Positions 1 to 6,098 of a stretch of 9,196 bases of DNA are shown here, one piece after another; position 1 is the stretch's first letter; each line of letters begins with the position of its first letter. This stretch comes from Actinomycetes bacterium. GTDB lineage: Bacteria; Actinomycetota; Actinomycetes; Streptosporangiales; Streptosporangiaceae. The notes beneath the pieces are model-generated. The model had not been told where the DNA came from and made no database searches. It worked only from the letters and a program-made list of their open reading frames with translations. Location of the stretch: contig JAOPYP010000252.1 in the NCBI GenBank assembly GCA_025964635.1, forward strand, positions 1 through 9,196. The letters are read 5' to 3'. A program made the translations under genes and the position numbers.

Positions 1-70
1 GCGCTGGAGGTTCCGGTACCCGCCTCGTTCCGCAGTGGCCCGGTCACGCACAGGAATCTGCGGGAATCGC

Positions 71-107
71 TTGCGGTCATAATTATATATGTCGCACAAT
101 CTCGTCC
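71..107 (+). promoter_or_regulatory. Putative operon promoter with near-leaderless start
   Basis: This is the only strongly A+T-rich stretch in the left part of the window: bases 79-90 are entirely A/T in an otherwise about 70 % G+C sequence. A -35-like TTGCGG lies at 71-76. Possible -10 boxes are CACAAT at 95-100 (18-base spacer) and CATAAT at 78-83 (five of six consensus bases, but no clear -35). If CACAAT is used, transcription would begin at about 107-108, on the start codon itself. That fits the absence of any Shine-Dalgarno sequence before ATG 108. Which box is used is inference. The region could also serve a divergent gene beyond the left edge. Confidence 0.4.
89..99. promoter_or_regulatory. 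Candidate FCD-GntR operator (TGT-N3-ACA dyad)
   Basis: Bases 90-98 read TGTCGCACA, a short dyad (TGT, three bases, ACA). In the flanking context, the reverse strand TTGTGCGACAT matches five of the six fixed positions of the FadR-subfamily pattern TNGTNNNACNA. It overlaps the proposed -10 box and lies nine bases before the first start codon, which is a classical repressor position. The last gene of the operon (6099-6857) encodes a repressor of the FCD class that typically binds such sites. The match is short and could be chance. Confidence 0.35.
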
Positions 108-770
108 ATGAATGAGACGGTCAGCGCAGAAGACGAGGCGGCAGGCAGGTCACGGCCCGGCACCGGGCCGTGGGAGATCCTGGTTCCTGGCGGCCACGGC
201 ACCGCCTTCGTTGCCAAGAGCGGCCAGCTCATCGAGATCGTCGATGTTGAAGGCCAGCAAGTGGCCGACTTCGTCGCCTTCGCGGAACGCAACCGGACCG
301 AGTGGCTGTCCACCACCCACACCCGGTCGGCGCTGCTGAAGCTGACCGTGCAGACCGGGGATCGCCTCGACAGCAACTGGCGGCACCCGATGTTCGAGAT
401 CCTCCGGGACGACGTCGGCCGCAACGACATCATCACGTCGATGTGCGACGACCGGCGCTACCGGCTCGACTACCAGGTCGAAGGCCACCGGAGCTGCCGG
501 ACCAACTTCGCCGAGGCGCTGGAGCCGTGGGGAATCGCGGAGTGGCAGATCCCGGACCCCTTCAATTTCTTCCAGAACGCGCCCATCCATCCGGACCGCA
601 CCTTCGGGAACGAGATCCCGACCGGCCAGCCGGGCGACAAGCTCGTGCTGAGGACTCTGCTCGACACGATCGTGGCGGTCTCCGCCTGTCCGCAGGACCT
701 CAACCCATGCAACGGGTTCAACCCGAGCCCGCTCCTCATCCGTGTCCTCGAACCGGCGGATGCCTCGTGA
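108..770 (+). CDS. DUF1989 / urea carboxylase-associated family protein
   Basis: The 220-residue protein belongs to the DUF1989 superfamily (urea-amidolyase-associated proteins). Members of this superfamily form carboxyguanidine deiminase in guanidine-degrading bacteria, so a hydrolase or deiminase acting on a small nitrogen compound is plausible; this one's substrate is unknown. Visible hallmarks are a GHGTAF beta-strand start (29-34), the D-x-GQQVADF core (47-55), TSMCDDRRY (110-118), GHRSC..N (126-133), an NFFQN segment (153-157), and SACPQDLNPCNGF (192-204). The cysteines at 113, 130, 194 and 201 and His127 are candidate metal or catalytic residues. The length is normal for the family. 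ATG 108 is the only reasonable start before the domain; there is no Shine-Dalgarno, so initiation may be leaderless. It opens the operon and overlaps the next gene by four bases. Only one DUF1989 copy is present, while the characterised enzymes are heteromers of two paralogues. Confidence 0.88.
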   Translation: MNETVSAEDEAAGRSRPGTGPWEILVPGGHGTAFVAKSGQLIEIVDVEGQQVADFVAFAERNRTEWLSTTHTRSALLKLTVQTGDRLDSNWRHPMFEILRDDVGRNDIITSMCDDRRYRLDYQVEGHRSCRTNFAEALEPWGIAEWQIPDPFNFFQNAPIHPDRTFGNEIPTGQPGDKLVLRTLLDTIVAVSACPQDLNPCNGFNPSPLLIRVLEPADAS

Positions 771-1183
771 AGCGGATCCGGCTCGCCGGGCAGCTCGCCG
801 AGCCGATCAGCCACTACACCGACGGCGTCGAGGCCGCCGGTTTCCTGTACGTCTCCGGGATGCTGCCCGTGGACGCCGCGGGCGAGCTGGTAGGCCCCGG
901 GGATGTGATCAGGCAGTCGGAGCAGGTGCTCGACAACGTGGGTGCCGTGCTGAACGCCGCGGGTGCCACCTTCGACGACGTCGCGCGGGTCGGTGTCTAC
1001 GTGCGGCGTATGGCCGACCGCGAGCTCATCAACACCGTGCGCCGCCGCTACTTCGGCGACGCGCGCCCGGCTAGCACGCTGGTGGAGGTCAGCGCGCTCG
1101 CCCATCCAGGCGCCCTGGTGGAAATCGAGGCGGTCGCCTCCCTGTCCCGCCGGGATGAAGCGCTGTCCCACCGGGACGGTTAA
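767..1183 (+). CDS. RidA/YjgF/YER057c/UK114 family protein (non-archetypal)
   Basis: A 138-residue Rid-fold protein, the usual length of these trimeric cytosolic proteins. RidA itself hydrolyses reactive enamines/imines to 2-keto acids and ammonia. Family features are FLYVSGMLPVD (26-36), Q50 with the following helix, the AGATFDDVARVGVYV segment (65-79) and the C-terminal VEIEAVA strand (118-124). In archetypal RidA the PAR motif carries the Arg that binds the substrate carboxylate; here the motif is PAST with Ser103, while Glu119 is retained. That places it among Rid subfamilies lacking the Arg, so classical 2-aminoacrylate deaminase activity is doubtful. The start is GTG 767, forming a GTGA overlap with the upstream stop; no other in-frame start suits the domain. 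The last 14 residues are a tail beyond the fold, containing a duplicated heptad. Pairing with DUF1989 suggests a joint catabolic step, as RutC accompanies pyrimidine degradation enzymes (analogy only). Confidence 0.85.
   Translation: MKRIRLAGQLAEPISHYTDGVEAAGFLYVSGMLPVDAAGELVGPGDVIRQSEQVLDNVGAVLNAAGATFDDVARVGVYVRRMADRELINTVRRRYFGDARPASTLVEVSALAHPGALVEIEAVASLSRRDEALSHRDG
1142..1176 (+). repeat. Two 14-base imperfect tandem copies, 21-base period
   Basis: CTGTCCCGCCGGGA (1142-1155) and CTGTCCCACCGGGA (1163-1176) differ at one base and are spaced 21 bases apart, seven codons, inside the tail of the RidA-family gene. Each copy is itself an inverted repeat (TCCC, three bases, GGGA). The second can extend to GTCCC-ACC-GGGAC (1165-1177), four bases before the stop codon. 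They encode the related peptides LSRRDEA and LSHRDG. They may be a local duplication, or paired small hairpins upstream of the binding-protein gene. Confidence 0.55.
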
Positions 1184-1237
1184 CGAATCCTGACCTGTGC
1201 TGCAGCGCGGCGGCTCATTTTTATCCGGAGGTGCGTC

Positions 1238-2515
1238 ATGAGAATCGCCGTGAAAGCACTGGGAGCGGCGCTGGTACTGGTCGCCGTCGGGGCGTGCGGC
1301 TCGTCGGGCGGCGGCGGTGCGTCCGCGTCGTCGACGCTGGTGGTAGGGGAGTTCAACCCGTTCAGCGGACCGGATGCCTCCTTCGGGCTGGAAATGGCCG
1401 GGGGCTGCGTTCCCGCCATCCGGCTGATCAACGCGGGCGGCGGGGTGCTCGGTCACCAGCTGAGCTGCGTGCAGGAGGACACCCGCGGCGACCCGGCCGA
1501 CGCGGTGCCGGCCGCGCAGAAGATGATGGCCACGGAGACGTCCCTGGTCGGCGTGCTGGGTCCCAGTTCCGACGAGGCGCTGGCCACGGCCCCGCTGCTG
1601 AACCAGGGCCACGTCCCGATGTTCGTCGACACCGGCCAGGCGGCCTTCAACCACACCGGCGATGCCTACTTCTGGCGGGTCACCCCCGCCGACGACGTGA
1701 AGGGCTACGCCCTGGCGCTGTGGGCGCACAAGGCGGGCTACACCCGGGCAGCGGCCGTGTTCGGCAACGACGCGGGCGCCCAGTCGGACGTGCCGACGCT
1801 GGTCAAGGCCTTCACCCGGCTCGGCGGGACCATCGCCTACAACAAGCCCTTCGCGCTGGGCCAGAGTTCGTACCGCACCGAGATCGAGAACATCCTCGCC
1901 ACACATCCGCAGGTCATCTTCACCGAGGTCGACCCGCAGACCGGGGCCACCTTCCTGTCCGAACTGCAGCAATTGCACGGTCTCCTCCCGGTGATCGGGA
2001 CGGAGGTCACCCTGCAGGCTCCGTGGCTCAAGGCCGTCGGCGGGGCGATCGGCCCGGCGGCGATGGCCAGGTACTTCCAGGGCATGCAGCCCTACGCGCC
2101 GCCGAGCGGGCCGGCGTGGCAGGCCTACAACAAGTCCCTGCTGGGGTCGGCGGCACAGGTGCCCAAGCCCAGCCAGTGGAGCAGCGACCCGTACTCGATG
2201 ACCTACTACGACGGCGTGAACGTGATGGCGCTGGCGATGATCGCGGCCAAGAGCACCAGCCCGGCTGTCTTCAACCCGTACATCACGAAGGTGACCGAGC
2301 CCGGTCCCGGCAAGAAGGTCGTGGACACCTTCGCCGCCGGCCAGGCCGCGCTGCGGGCCGGTCATCAGATCCAGTACGTCGGCGCCGGCGGGCCGATCGT
2401 GTTCAACCACTGGCACAACTCCACCGGCGCATTCGAGGCGGCGAAGTACGCGAACGGCACCATCACGCTGGTCGGCTCGGTGTCGGCGGCCCAGATCGCG
2501 GCGATCAGCCGGTGA
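1238..2515 (+). CDS. ABC transporter substrate-binding lipoprotein (HAAT/Peripla_BP_6 type)
   Basis: The 425-residue extracytoplasmic receptor of the importer encoded downstream. Residues 1-20 form a lipoprotein signal peptide (basic start, hydrophobic core, lipobox VGAC with Cys20), followed by a Ser/Gly linker. The mature part has the type I periplasmic-binding fold of branched-chain amino acid, amide and urea receptors: VVGEFNPFSGPDASFG (35-50), INAGGGVLGHQLSC (64-77), and the ligand-loop motif GVLGPSSDEALA (105-116). It also has the ADDVKGYALA hinge region (151-160) and VIFTEVDPQTGATFL (226-240). ATG 1238 is fixed by a GGAGG at 1227-1231 with six-base spacing, the strongest ribosome site of the first three genes. 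A 54-base gap with a TTTTTA run precedes it, and a strong hairpin follows its stop. Together these suggest higher expression than the permeases. The ligand cannot be predicted; the operon partners argue for an amide-, amidine- or urea-like compound as well as an amino acid. Confidence 0.92.
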   Translation: MRIAVKALGAALVLVAVGACGSSGGGGASASSTLVVGEFNPFSGPDASFGLEMAGGCVPAIRLINAGGGVLGHQLSCVQEDTRGDPADAVPAAQKMMATETSLVGVLGPSSDEALATAPLLNQGHVPMFVDTGQAAFNHTGDAYFWRVTPADDVKGYALALWAHKAGYTRAAAVFGNDAGAQSDVPTLVKAFTRLGGTIAYNKPFALGQSSYRTEIENILATHPQVIFTEVDPQTGATFLSELQQLHGLLPVIGTEVTLQAPWLKAVGGAIGPAAMARYFQGMQPYAPPSGPAWQAYNKSLLGSAAQVPKPSQWSSDPYSMTYYDGVNVMALAMIAAKSTSPAVFNPYITKVTEPGPGKKVVDTFAAGQAALRAGHQIQYVGAGGPIVFNHWHNSTGAFEAAKYANGTITLVGSVSAAQIAAISR

Positions 2516-2586
2516 CCGCCACCGGCCAGGCCGCCCCCGGCCGGGCGGCCGGCGGCGCTCGTCCGGCTCCCGGGCGGCCGTCGTGA
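2512..2586 (+). CDS. Possible 24-codon mini-ORF coupling the binding-protein and permease genes
   Basis: GTG at 2512 overlaps the binding-protein stop (GTGA 2512-2515), and its own TGA (2584-2586) overlaps the GTG start of the permease (GTGA 2583-2586). The peptide would be 24 residues, rich in Ala, Gly, Arg and Pro, with no recognisable family. The double 4-base overlap would let ribosomes step from one gene to the next across 70 bases of GC-rich structured RNA, which would help because the permease start has no good Shine-Dalgarno. Composition alone gives no evidence of translation, so this may be only a chance open frame. Confidence 0.25.
   Translation: MTATGQAAPGRAAGGARPAPGRPS
2529..2550 (+). 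promoter_or_regulatory. Strong intergenic hairpin with a competing second arm
   Basis: GGCCGCCC (2529-2536), a six-base loop and GGGCGGCC (2543-2550) form a perfect 8-bp GC-only stem beginning 14 bases after the binding-protein stop. It extends by three more pairs if A2528 is bulged. An 11-base direct repeat, CCGGGCGGCCG, at 2541-2551 and 2570-2580 means the left arm could instead pair with 2572-2579, just before the permease GTG at 2583. Hairpins in this position are known in ABC importer operons to stabilise the upstream message or attenuate downstream expression. The switch idea is inference. Confidence 0.5.
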
Positions 2587-3470
2587 ACACGCTGCTGCCC
2601 GCGATCGGATTCGGCCTCGTCACCGCGTCCATACTGGCCGTGGCCGGGGTCGGGTTCACCCTGCAGTTCGGGGTCACCAACATCCTCAACCTGGCCTATG
2701 GCGACATCATGACCGCCGCCGCGTTCGTCGCGTACCTGGTCACCAGCGCGGGCGTCAGCGTGTGGCTGGCGCTGGTGGCGGGCGCGGCCTTCGGAGGGGT
2801 CTTCTCGGTCGTGCTGAACCGGGCGCTGTACACGCCGTTCGTCCGCCACGGGACACGCCTGTTCGGCATGATCATCGTGACGATCTCGGTCAGCCTCATC
2901 GTGCAGAACGGCCTGCAGGCCATCTTCGGGGCCAGCTTCTTCAGCCTGAACATGCCGCGGCCCGCGCCGATACATGTCGCCGGGATGGTGTTCACCACCG
3001 TCCAGTTCGCCATCATCGGCATCGCCGTCGCCGCCATGCTTCTCGTCCACCTGCTCCTGCGCTACACCAAGCTCGGCAAGGCGATGCGCGCGACGGCCAG
3101 TGATCCTGAGCTAGCCCGCAACTGCGGCATCGCCACCGACCGGGTCATCGACCTCGCGTGGGCACTGTCGGGCACGCTGTGCGGCCTGGCCGGCGTCATC
3201 CTGGTGATGAACGTGACGGCGTTCACCGACACGACCGGCTCCCAGTTCCTGATCCCCGTCGTCGCGGTGGCGGTCCTCGGCGGGATCGGCCAGCCGTACG
3301 GCGCCATGCTCGGCGCCCTGATCATCGGGATCGCCAGCGAAGTCGCCGCCGCGGTGATCAGCCCCGACTACAAGAACGTCGTGGCCTTCGTGATCCTGGT
3401 GATAGTGCTGCTCGCGCGGCCCCAGGGGATCTTGTCGGAGATAGCCACCCGCAAGGAGGTCGCGGCGTGA
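2583..3470 (+). CDS. Branched-chain amino acid-type ABC permease (LivH family)
   Basis: A 295-residue integral membrane subunit of the importer. It has roughly eight hydrophobic segments (about 5-28, 38-56, 59-78, 93-113, 133-158, 189-213, 221-254, 264-280). Family landmarks are GFTLQFGVTNILNLAYGDIMT (24-44), the cytoplasmic coupling region RYTKLGKAMRATASDPELA (160-178), in which LivG/LivF-type ATPases dock, the ALSGTLCGLAGVI segment (194-206) and the closing ARPQGIL (278-284). Length is normal. The start is GTG 2583: no start lies further upstream in frame after the previous stop, and the Shine-Dalgarno is poor, so translational coupling from upstream is likely. Its stop overlaps the next gene by four bases. 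The partner specificity (amino acid, urea, amide) cannot be read from the permease sequence. Confidence 0.9.
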   Translation: MNTLLPAIGFGLVTASILAVAGVGFTLQFGVTNILNLAYGDIMTAAAFVAYLVTSAGVSVWLALVAGAAFGGVFSVVLNRALYTPFVRHGTRLFGMIIVTISVSLIVQNGLQAIFGASFFSLNMPRPAPIHVAGMVFTTVQFAIIGIAVAAMLLVHLLLRYTKLGKAMRATASDPELARNCGIATDRVIDLAWALSGTLCGLAGVILVMNVTAFTDTTGSQFLIPVVAVAVLGGIGQPYGAMLGALIIGIASEVAAAVISPDYKNVVAFVILVIVLLARPQGILSEIATRKEVAA

Positions 3471-4483
3471 GCGTCGCCTGGCAGTTCTACATCTCCACCG
3501 TGCTGATCTATCTCGGCGTCGACGTGATCGCGTGCTGGGGGCTGAACCTCCAGTTCGGCGTGGCCGGGCTGGTCAACTTCGCCTACATCATTTTCCAGGC
3601 GGCCGGCGCGTACACCGCCGCCGTGCTCACTCTCGGGCCCGCGACCAGAGGCGGCTTCCAGCAGTACATCGGCGGCGCTCACCTGCCCTTCCCGGTACCG
3701 ATCCTGGTGGCGGGGGTGGTCGGCGGCCTGCTGGCCGCGGTGGTGGGCGGGCTGGCCATCCGGCGGCTGCGCAGTGACTACGAGGCGATGGTCATGCTCG
3801 TGGTGTCACTGATCGCGACCAGCGTGGCCACCAACCAGTCGGGGCTGGTGAACGGGTCCAATGGGCTGGCCCTGGTGCCCAAGCCGCTGGCCGCGATGGT
3901 CAATCTCTCGCCCATCGGCTATCAGTGGCTGTTCGTGGGCATCACCGCCGTGATCTGCCTGTGCGTCTACTGGCTCGTGCACATCGTGACGAGCTCACCG
4001 CTGGGCCGGACGCTGCGCGCGGTCCGTGACAACGAGCAGGCGGCGGCGGCCCTGGGCAAGAACGTCGCCGCCCTGCGCATGCTGGCGTTCGTGCTGGGCG
4101 GGGTGCTCGCCGGCATCAGCGGCGCCATCCTGGTCGAGTTCATCTCCGCGTGGTCCCCGGGATCCTGGCTGTACCCGGAGACCTTCGTGTACTTCACCGC
4201 GGTCATCGTCGGAGGGTCCGGCAACAACCTGGGCGTCATGGTCGGGGCGCTCCTGGTGCCCGTGGCCTTCCTCGAGGCGACCCGCTTCGTACCCCAGTTC
4301 GGGCCGCCCGGCCTCATCGACGCCCTGCAATGGATCATCGTGGGGGTACTCGCCCTGGTCTTCCTGTGGTTCTGGCCCCGGGGGGTGATCCCGGAGCGGC
4401 GACGGCGCTTTCCCCGGCCGGCCGAGGGCGAGGCGGACGGCGCTCCCCGGCGCGTGCCCCTGTTCCTGCGGGCCGGCCGATGA
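3467..4483 (+). CDS. Branched-chain amino acid-type ABC permease (LivM family)
   Basis: A 338-residue second permease subunit that heterodimerises with the LivH-type protein. The N-terminal part carries GLNLQFGVAGLVNFAYIIFQ (25-44), the LivM counterpart of the LivH motif. Then come TM helices (about 78-98, 106-124, 152-172), the coupling loop SSPLGRTLRAVRDNEQAAAALG (176-197) and helices at about 203-226, 238-270 and 285-304. Conserved WFWPRGVIPE (301-310) ends the membrane region. A basic, Pro-rich cytoplasmic tail of about 28 residues follows. GTG 3467 is well supported by AAGGAGG at 3453-3459 with seven-base spacing, and it lies in a GTGA overlap with the preceding gene. It ends in an ATGA overlap with the ATPase gene. 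Confidence 0.9.
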   Translation: MSVAWQFYISTVLIYLGVDVIACWGLNLQFGVAGLVNFAYIIFQAAGAYTAAVLTLGPATRGGFQQYIGGAHLPFPVPILVAGVVGGLLAAVVGGLAIRRLRSDYEAMVMLVVSLIATSVATNQSGLVNGSNGLALVPKPLAAMVNLSPIGYQWLFVGITAVICLCVYWLVHIVTSSPLGRTLRAVRDNEQAAAALGKNVAALRMLAFVLGGVLAGISGAILVEFISAWSPGSWLYPETFVYFTAVIVGGSGNNLGVMVGALLVPVAFLEATRFVPQFGPPGLIDALQWIIVGVLALVFLWFWPRGVIPERRRRFPRPAEGEADGAPRRVPLFLRAGR

Positions 4484-5250
4484 GCGCGCCGGCCGGCCCG
4501 CTGCTCACGGTCCGCGATTTGCACCGCGAGTTCGGCGGTGTGCGGGCGGTGAACGGCGCGTCGTTCGAGGTGCCGGGGGGCGGGATCACCGGCCTGATCG
4601 GGCCGAATGGCGCCGGGAAGTCGACGGTGCTGAACGTGATCGCCGGCTCGATCAAACCAACCTCGGGGGAGATCGCCTACCGGGAGCAGGACATCACCGC
4701 GCTGCCGCCCTACAAGCTGGCCCGTCGCGGCATCATCCGCACGTTCCAGCTGTCCAGCGAGTTCGCGCAGCTCACAGTGCTTGAGAATCTGCTGGTCGCG
4801 GCGCCCGGCCAGCGTGGCGAGACATTGTGGCAGGCCGCTCTGGGCAAGCGGTACTGGCGGGCGCAGGAGCGGGCGGTGGTGCAGCGCGCCCGGGAACTCC
4901 TGACCCGCTTCGACATGACCGCGAAGGAAGACGAGTACGCGGGGAACCTCAGCGGTGGGCAGAAGCGCCTGCTCGAGCTGATGCGGGGGCTGATGGCCGA
5001 GCCTGCGTTGCTGCTGCTCGATGAGCCGATGGCCGGGGTGAACCCATCGCTGGCCCGGCGGATCGAGCAGCACCTGCTCGACCTGTGCGGTGAAGGGCTC
5101 ACCATGCTCATGATCGAACATGAACTCGCGGTGGTGGAACGGCTGTGCGACCCGGTCATCGTGATGGCCCAGGGCCGCGTCATCGCGCAGGGGAGCATGG
5201 CCGACGTCCGCACGGACCGGGAGGTGCTCGATGCCTACCTCATCGGATAG
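4480..5250 (+). CDS. ABC transporter ATP-binding protein (LivG family)
   Basis: A 256-residue nucleotide-binding subunit that powers the importer from the cytoplasmic side. Walker A GPNGAGKST is at 41-49, the Q-loop Gln at 90 (RTFQLSSEF), the ABC signature LSGGQ at 157-161, Walker B LLLLDEP at 177-183 and the switch His at 214 (MIEHEL). The LivG-specific insertion between Q-loop and signature (about 108-150) and the MAGVNP D-loop region (184-189) distinguish it from generic ABC ATPases. All catalytic residues are present. ATG 4480 forms the ATGA overlap with the permease stop and sits 10 residues before the first beta strand. The 3' end overlaps the next ATPase gene by 20 bases, showing tight coupling. 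Confidence 0.93.
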   Translation: MSAPAGPLLTVRDLHREFGGVRAVNGASFEVPGGGITGLIGPNGAGKSTVLNVIAGSIKPTSGEIAYREQDITALPPYKLARRGIIRTFQLSSEFAQLTVLENLLVAAPGQRGETLWQAALGKRYWRAQERAVVQRARELLTRFDMTAKEDEYAGNLSGGQKRLLELMRGLMAEPALLLLDEPMAGVNPSLARRIEQHLLDLCGEGLTMLMIEHELAVVERLCDPVIVMAQGRVIAQGSMADVRTDREVLDAYLIG

Positions 5251-6088
5251 GCCGGTGCCGGCCGGGACACCTGACGCTCAGGCGGCTGGGCAGCCGATGG
5301 TGGCCGCGCCGCCTGGAGCCCCGGCGGCTGGCCCGCCGCAGCGGCCTCCTGCGGTCCTTCGCCTCGATGACGTCGCGGCAGGTTACGGGGCCGCGCCGAT
5401 CGTCTCCGGGGTGAGCATCAGCGTCGGCTCAGGGGAAGTGGTCTCGGTCATCGGGCCCAACGGCGCGGGCAAGTCGACCTTGCTGAAGACGGTGACGGGC
5501 AGGCTCCCGGTCATGGCGGGCACGATCACTTTCGGTGATCGAGATGTGACGAACATGCGCGGCAACCGGCTCGCCCGGATGGGCCTGGGCTTCGTCCCCC
5601 AGACCCGGGACGTGTTCGACACCCTGACCGTGGCCGAGAACCTGGAGATGGGTGGCTACCTGCTCAGCAAGTCCCAGATCGCCGCGCGGGTCGACACGGT
5701 GCTGTCGGTATTCCCGGCGCTGGCGGGCATGCAGTCCCGGACCGCGAGCAAGCTGAGCGGCGGCGAACGCAAAATGCTCGCGATGGCGCGGGTGCTGATG
5801 CTCGAGCCATCCGTGCTCGTGCTGGATGAGCCGACCTCCAACTTGTCGCCGGACCTGTCCCGGTCAGTCCTGCGGGACCAGGTGCGCCGTCTCGCGGACG
5901 CAGGCACGGCCGTGCTCCTGGTCGAGCAGAAGGCATTCGAGGCGCTCGGGGTCTCCGACTGGGCGTACATCCTGGTCGCCGGGCGGGTTGAGATCGCGGG
6001 CCCGGCGGAAGACATCCTGGCCCGCCCAGATATCCGCGAGGTTTTCCTCGGCCGGTCCTCGAATGCTGACGAGGCGGCCGGAGGATGA
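5231..6088 (+). CDS. ABC transporter ATP-binding protein (LivF family)
   Basis: A 285-residue second nucleotide-binding subunit. Walker A GPNGAGKST is at 75-83, Q-loop Gln at 124 (FVPQTRD), signature LSGGERK at 175-181 and Walker B VLVLDEP at 195-201. The position of the switch His is Gln233 (LLVEQKA); Gln there is usual for LivF proteins and is not a defect. The ABC domain starts only near residue 43. Residues 1-42 are an Ala/Pro-rich, probably disordered extension absent from typical LivF proteins (about 235 residues). The start ATG 5231 has GGGAGG at 5219-5224 with six-base spacing, much better than the in-frame GTG 5255 or ATG 5297, so the extension is likely translated although it overlaps livG-like coding sequence by 20 bases. 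The gene ends ten bases before the regulator. Confidence 0.92.
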   Translation: MPTSSDRPVPAGTPDAQAAGQPMVAAPPGAPAAGPPQRPPAVLRLDDVAAGYGAAPIVSGVSISVGSGEVVSVIGPNGAGKSTLLKTVTGRLPVMAGTITFGDRDVTNMRGNRLARMGLGFVPQTRDVFDTLTVAENLEMGGYLLSKSQIAARVDTVLSVFPALAGMQSRTASKLSGGERKMLAMARVLMLEPSVLVLDEPTSNLSPDLSRSVLRDQVRRLADAGTAVLLVEQKAFEALGVSDWAYILVAGRVEIAGPAEDILARPDIREVFLGRSSNADEAAGG

Positions 6089-6098
6089 TGATGGGGTC

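Noticed and set aside
1..80. Divergent gene starting at ATG 80-78 on the - strand
   Set aside because: The frame stays open to the edge, but there is no ribosome site, and 26 codons without homology are not enough evidence.
1..107. Guanidine-type or other riboswitch ahead of the DUF1989 gene
   Set aside because: The space between the A/T-rich promoter-like region and the start codon is too short, and none of the conserved guanidine riboswitch stem motifs was recognised.
1231..2586. A long + strand frame (451 codons) overlapping the binding-protein gene in another frame
   Set aside because: Low-complexity Arg/Gly-rich translation. The overlapping frame encodes a complete lipoprotein receptor with its own ribosome site. 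Only the last 24 codons are kept as a possible mini-ORF.
470..2689. A 739-codon open frame on the - strand opposite the first three genes
   Set aside because: It is antisense to three genes with clear families. Its translation is Arg/Gly/His-rich without any motif; long antisense frames are expected in GC-rich genes.
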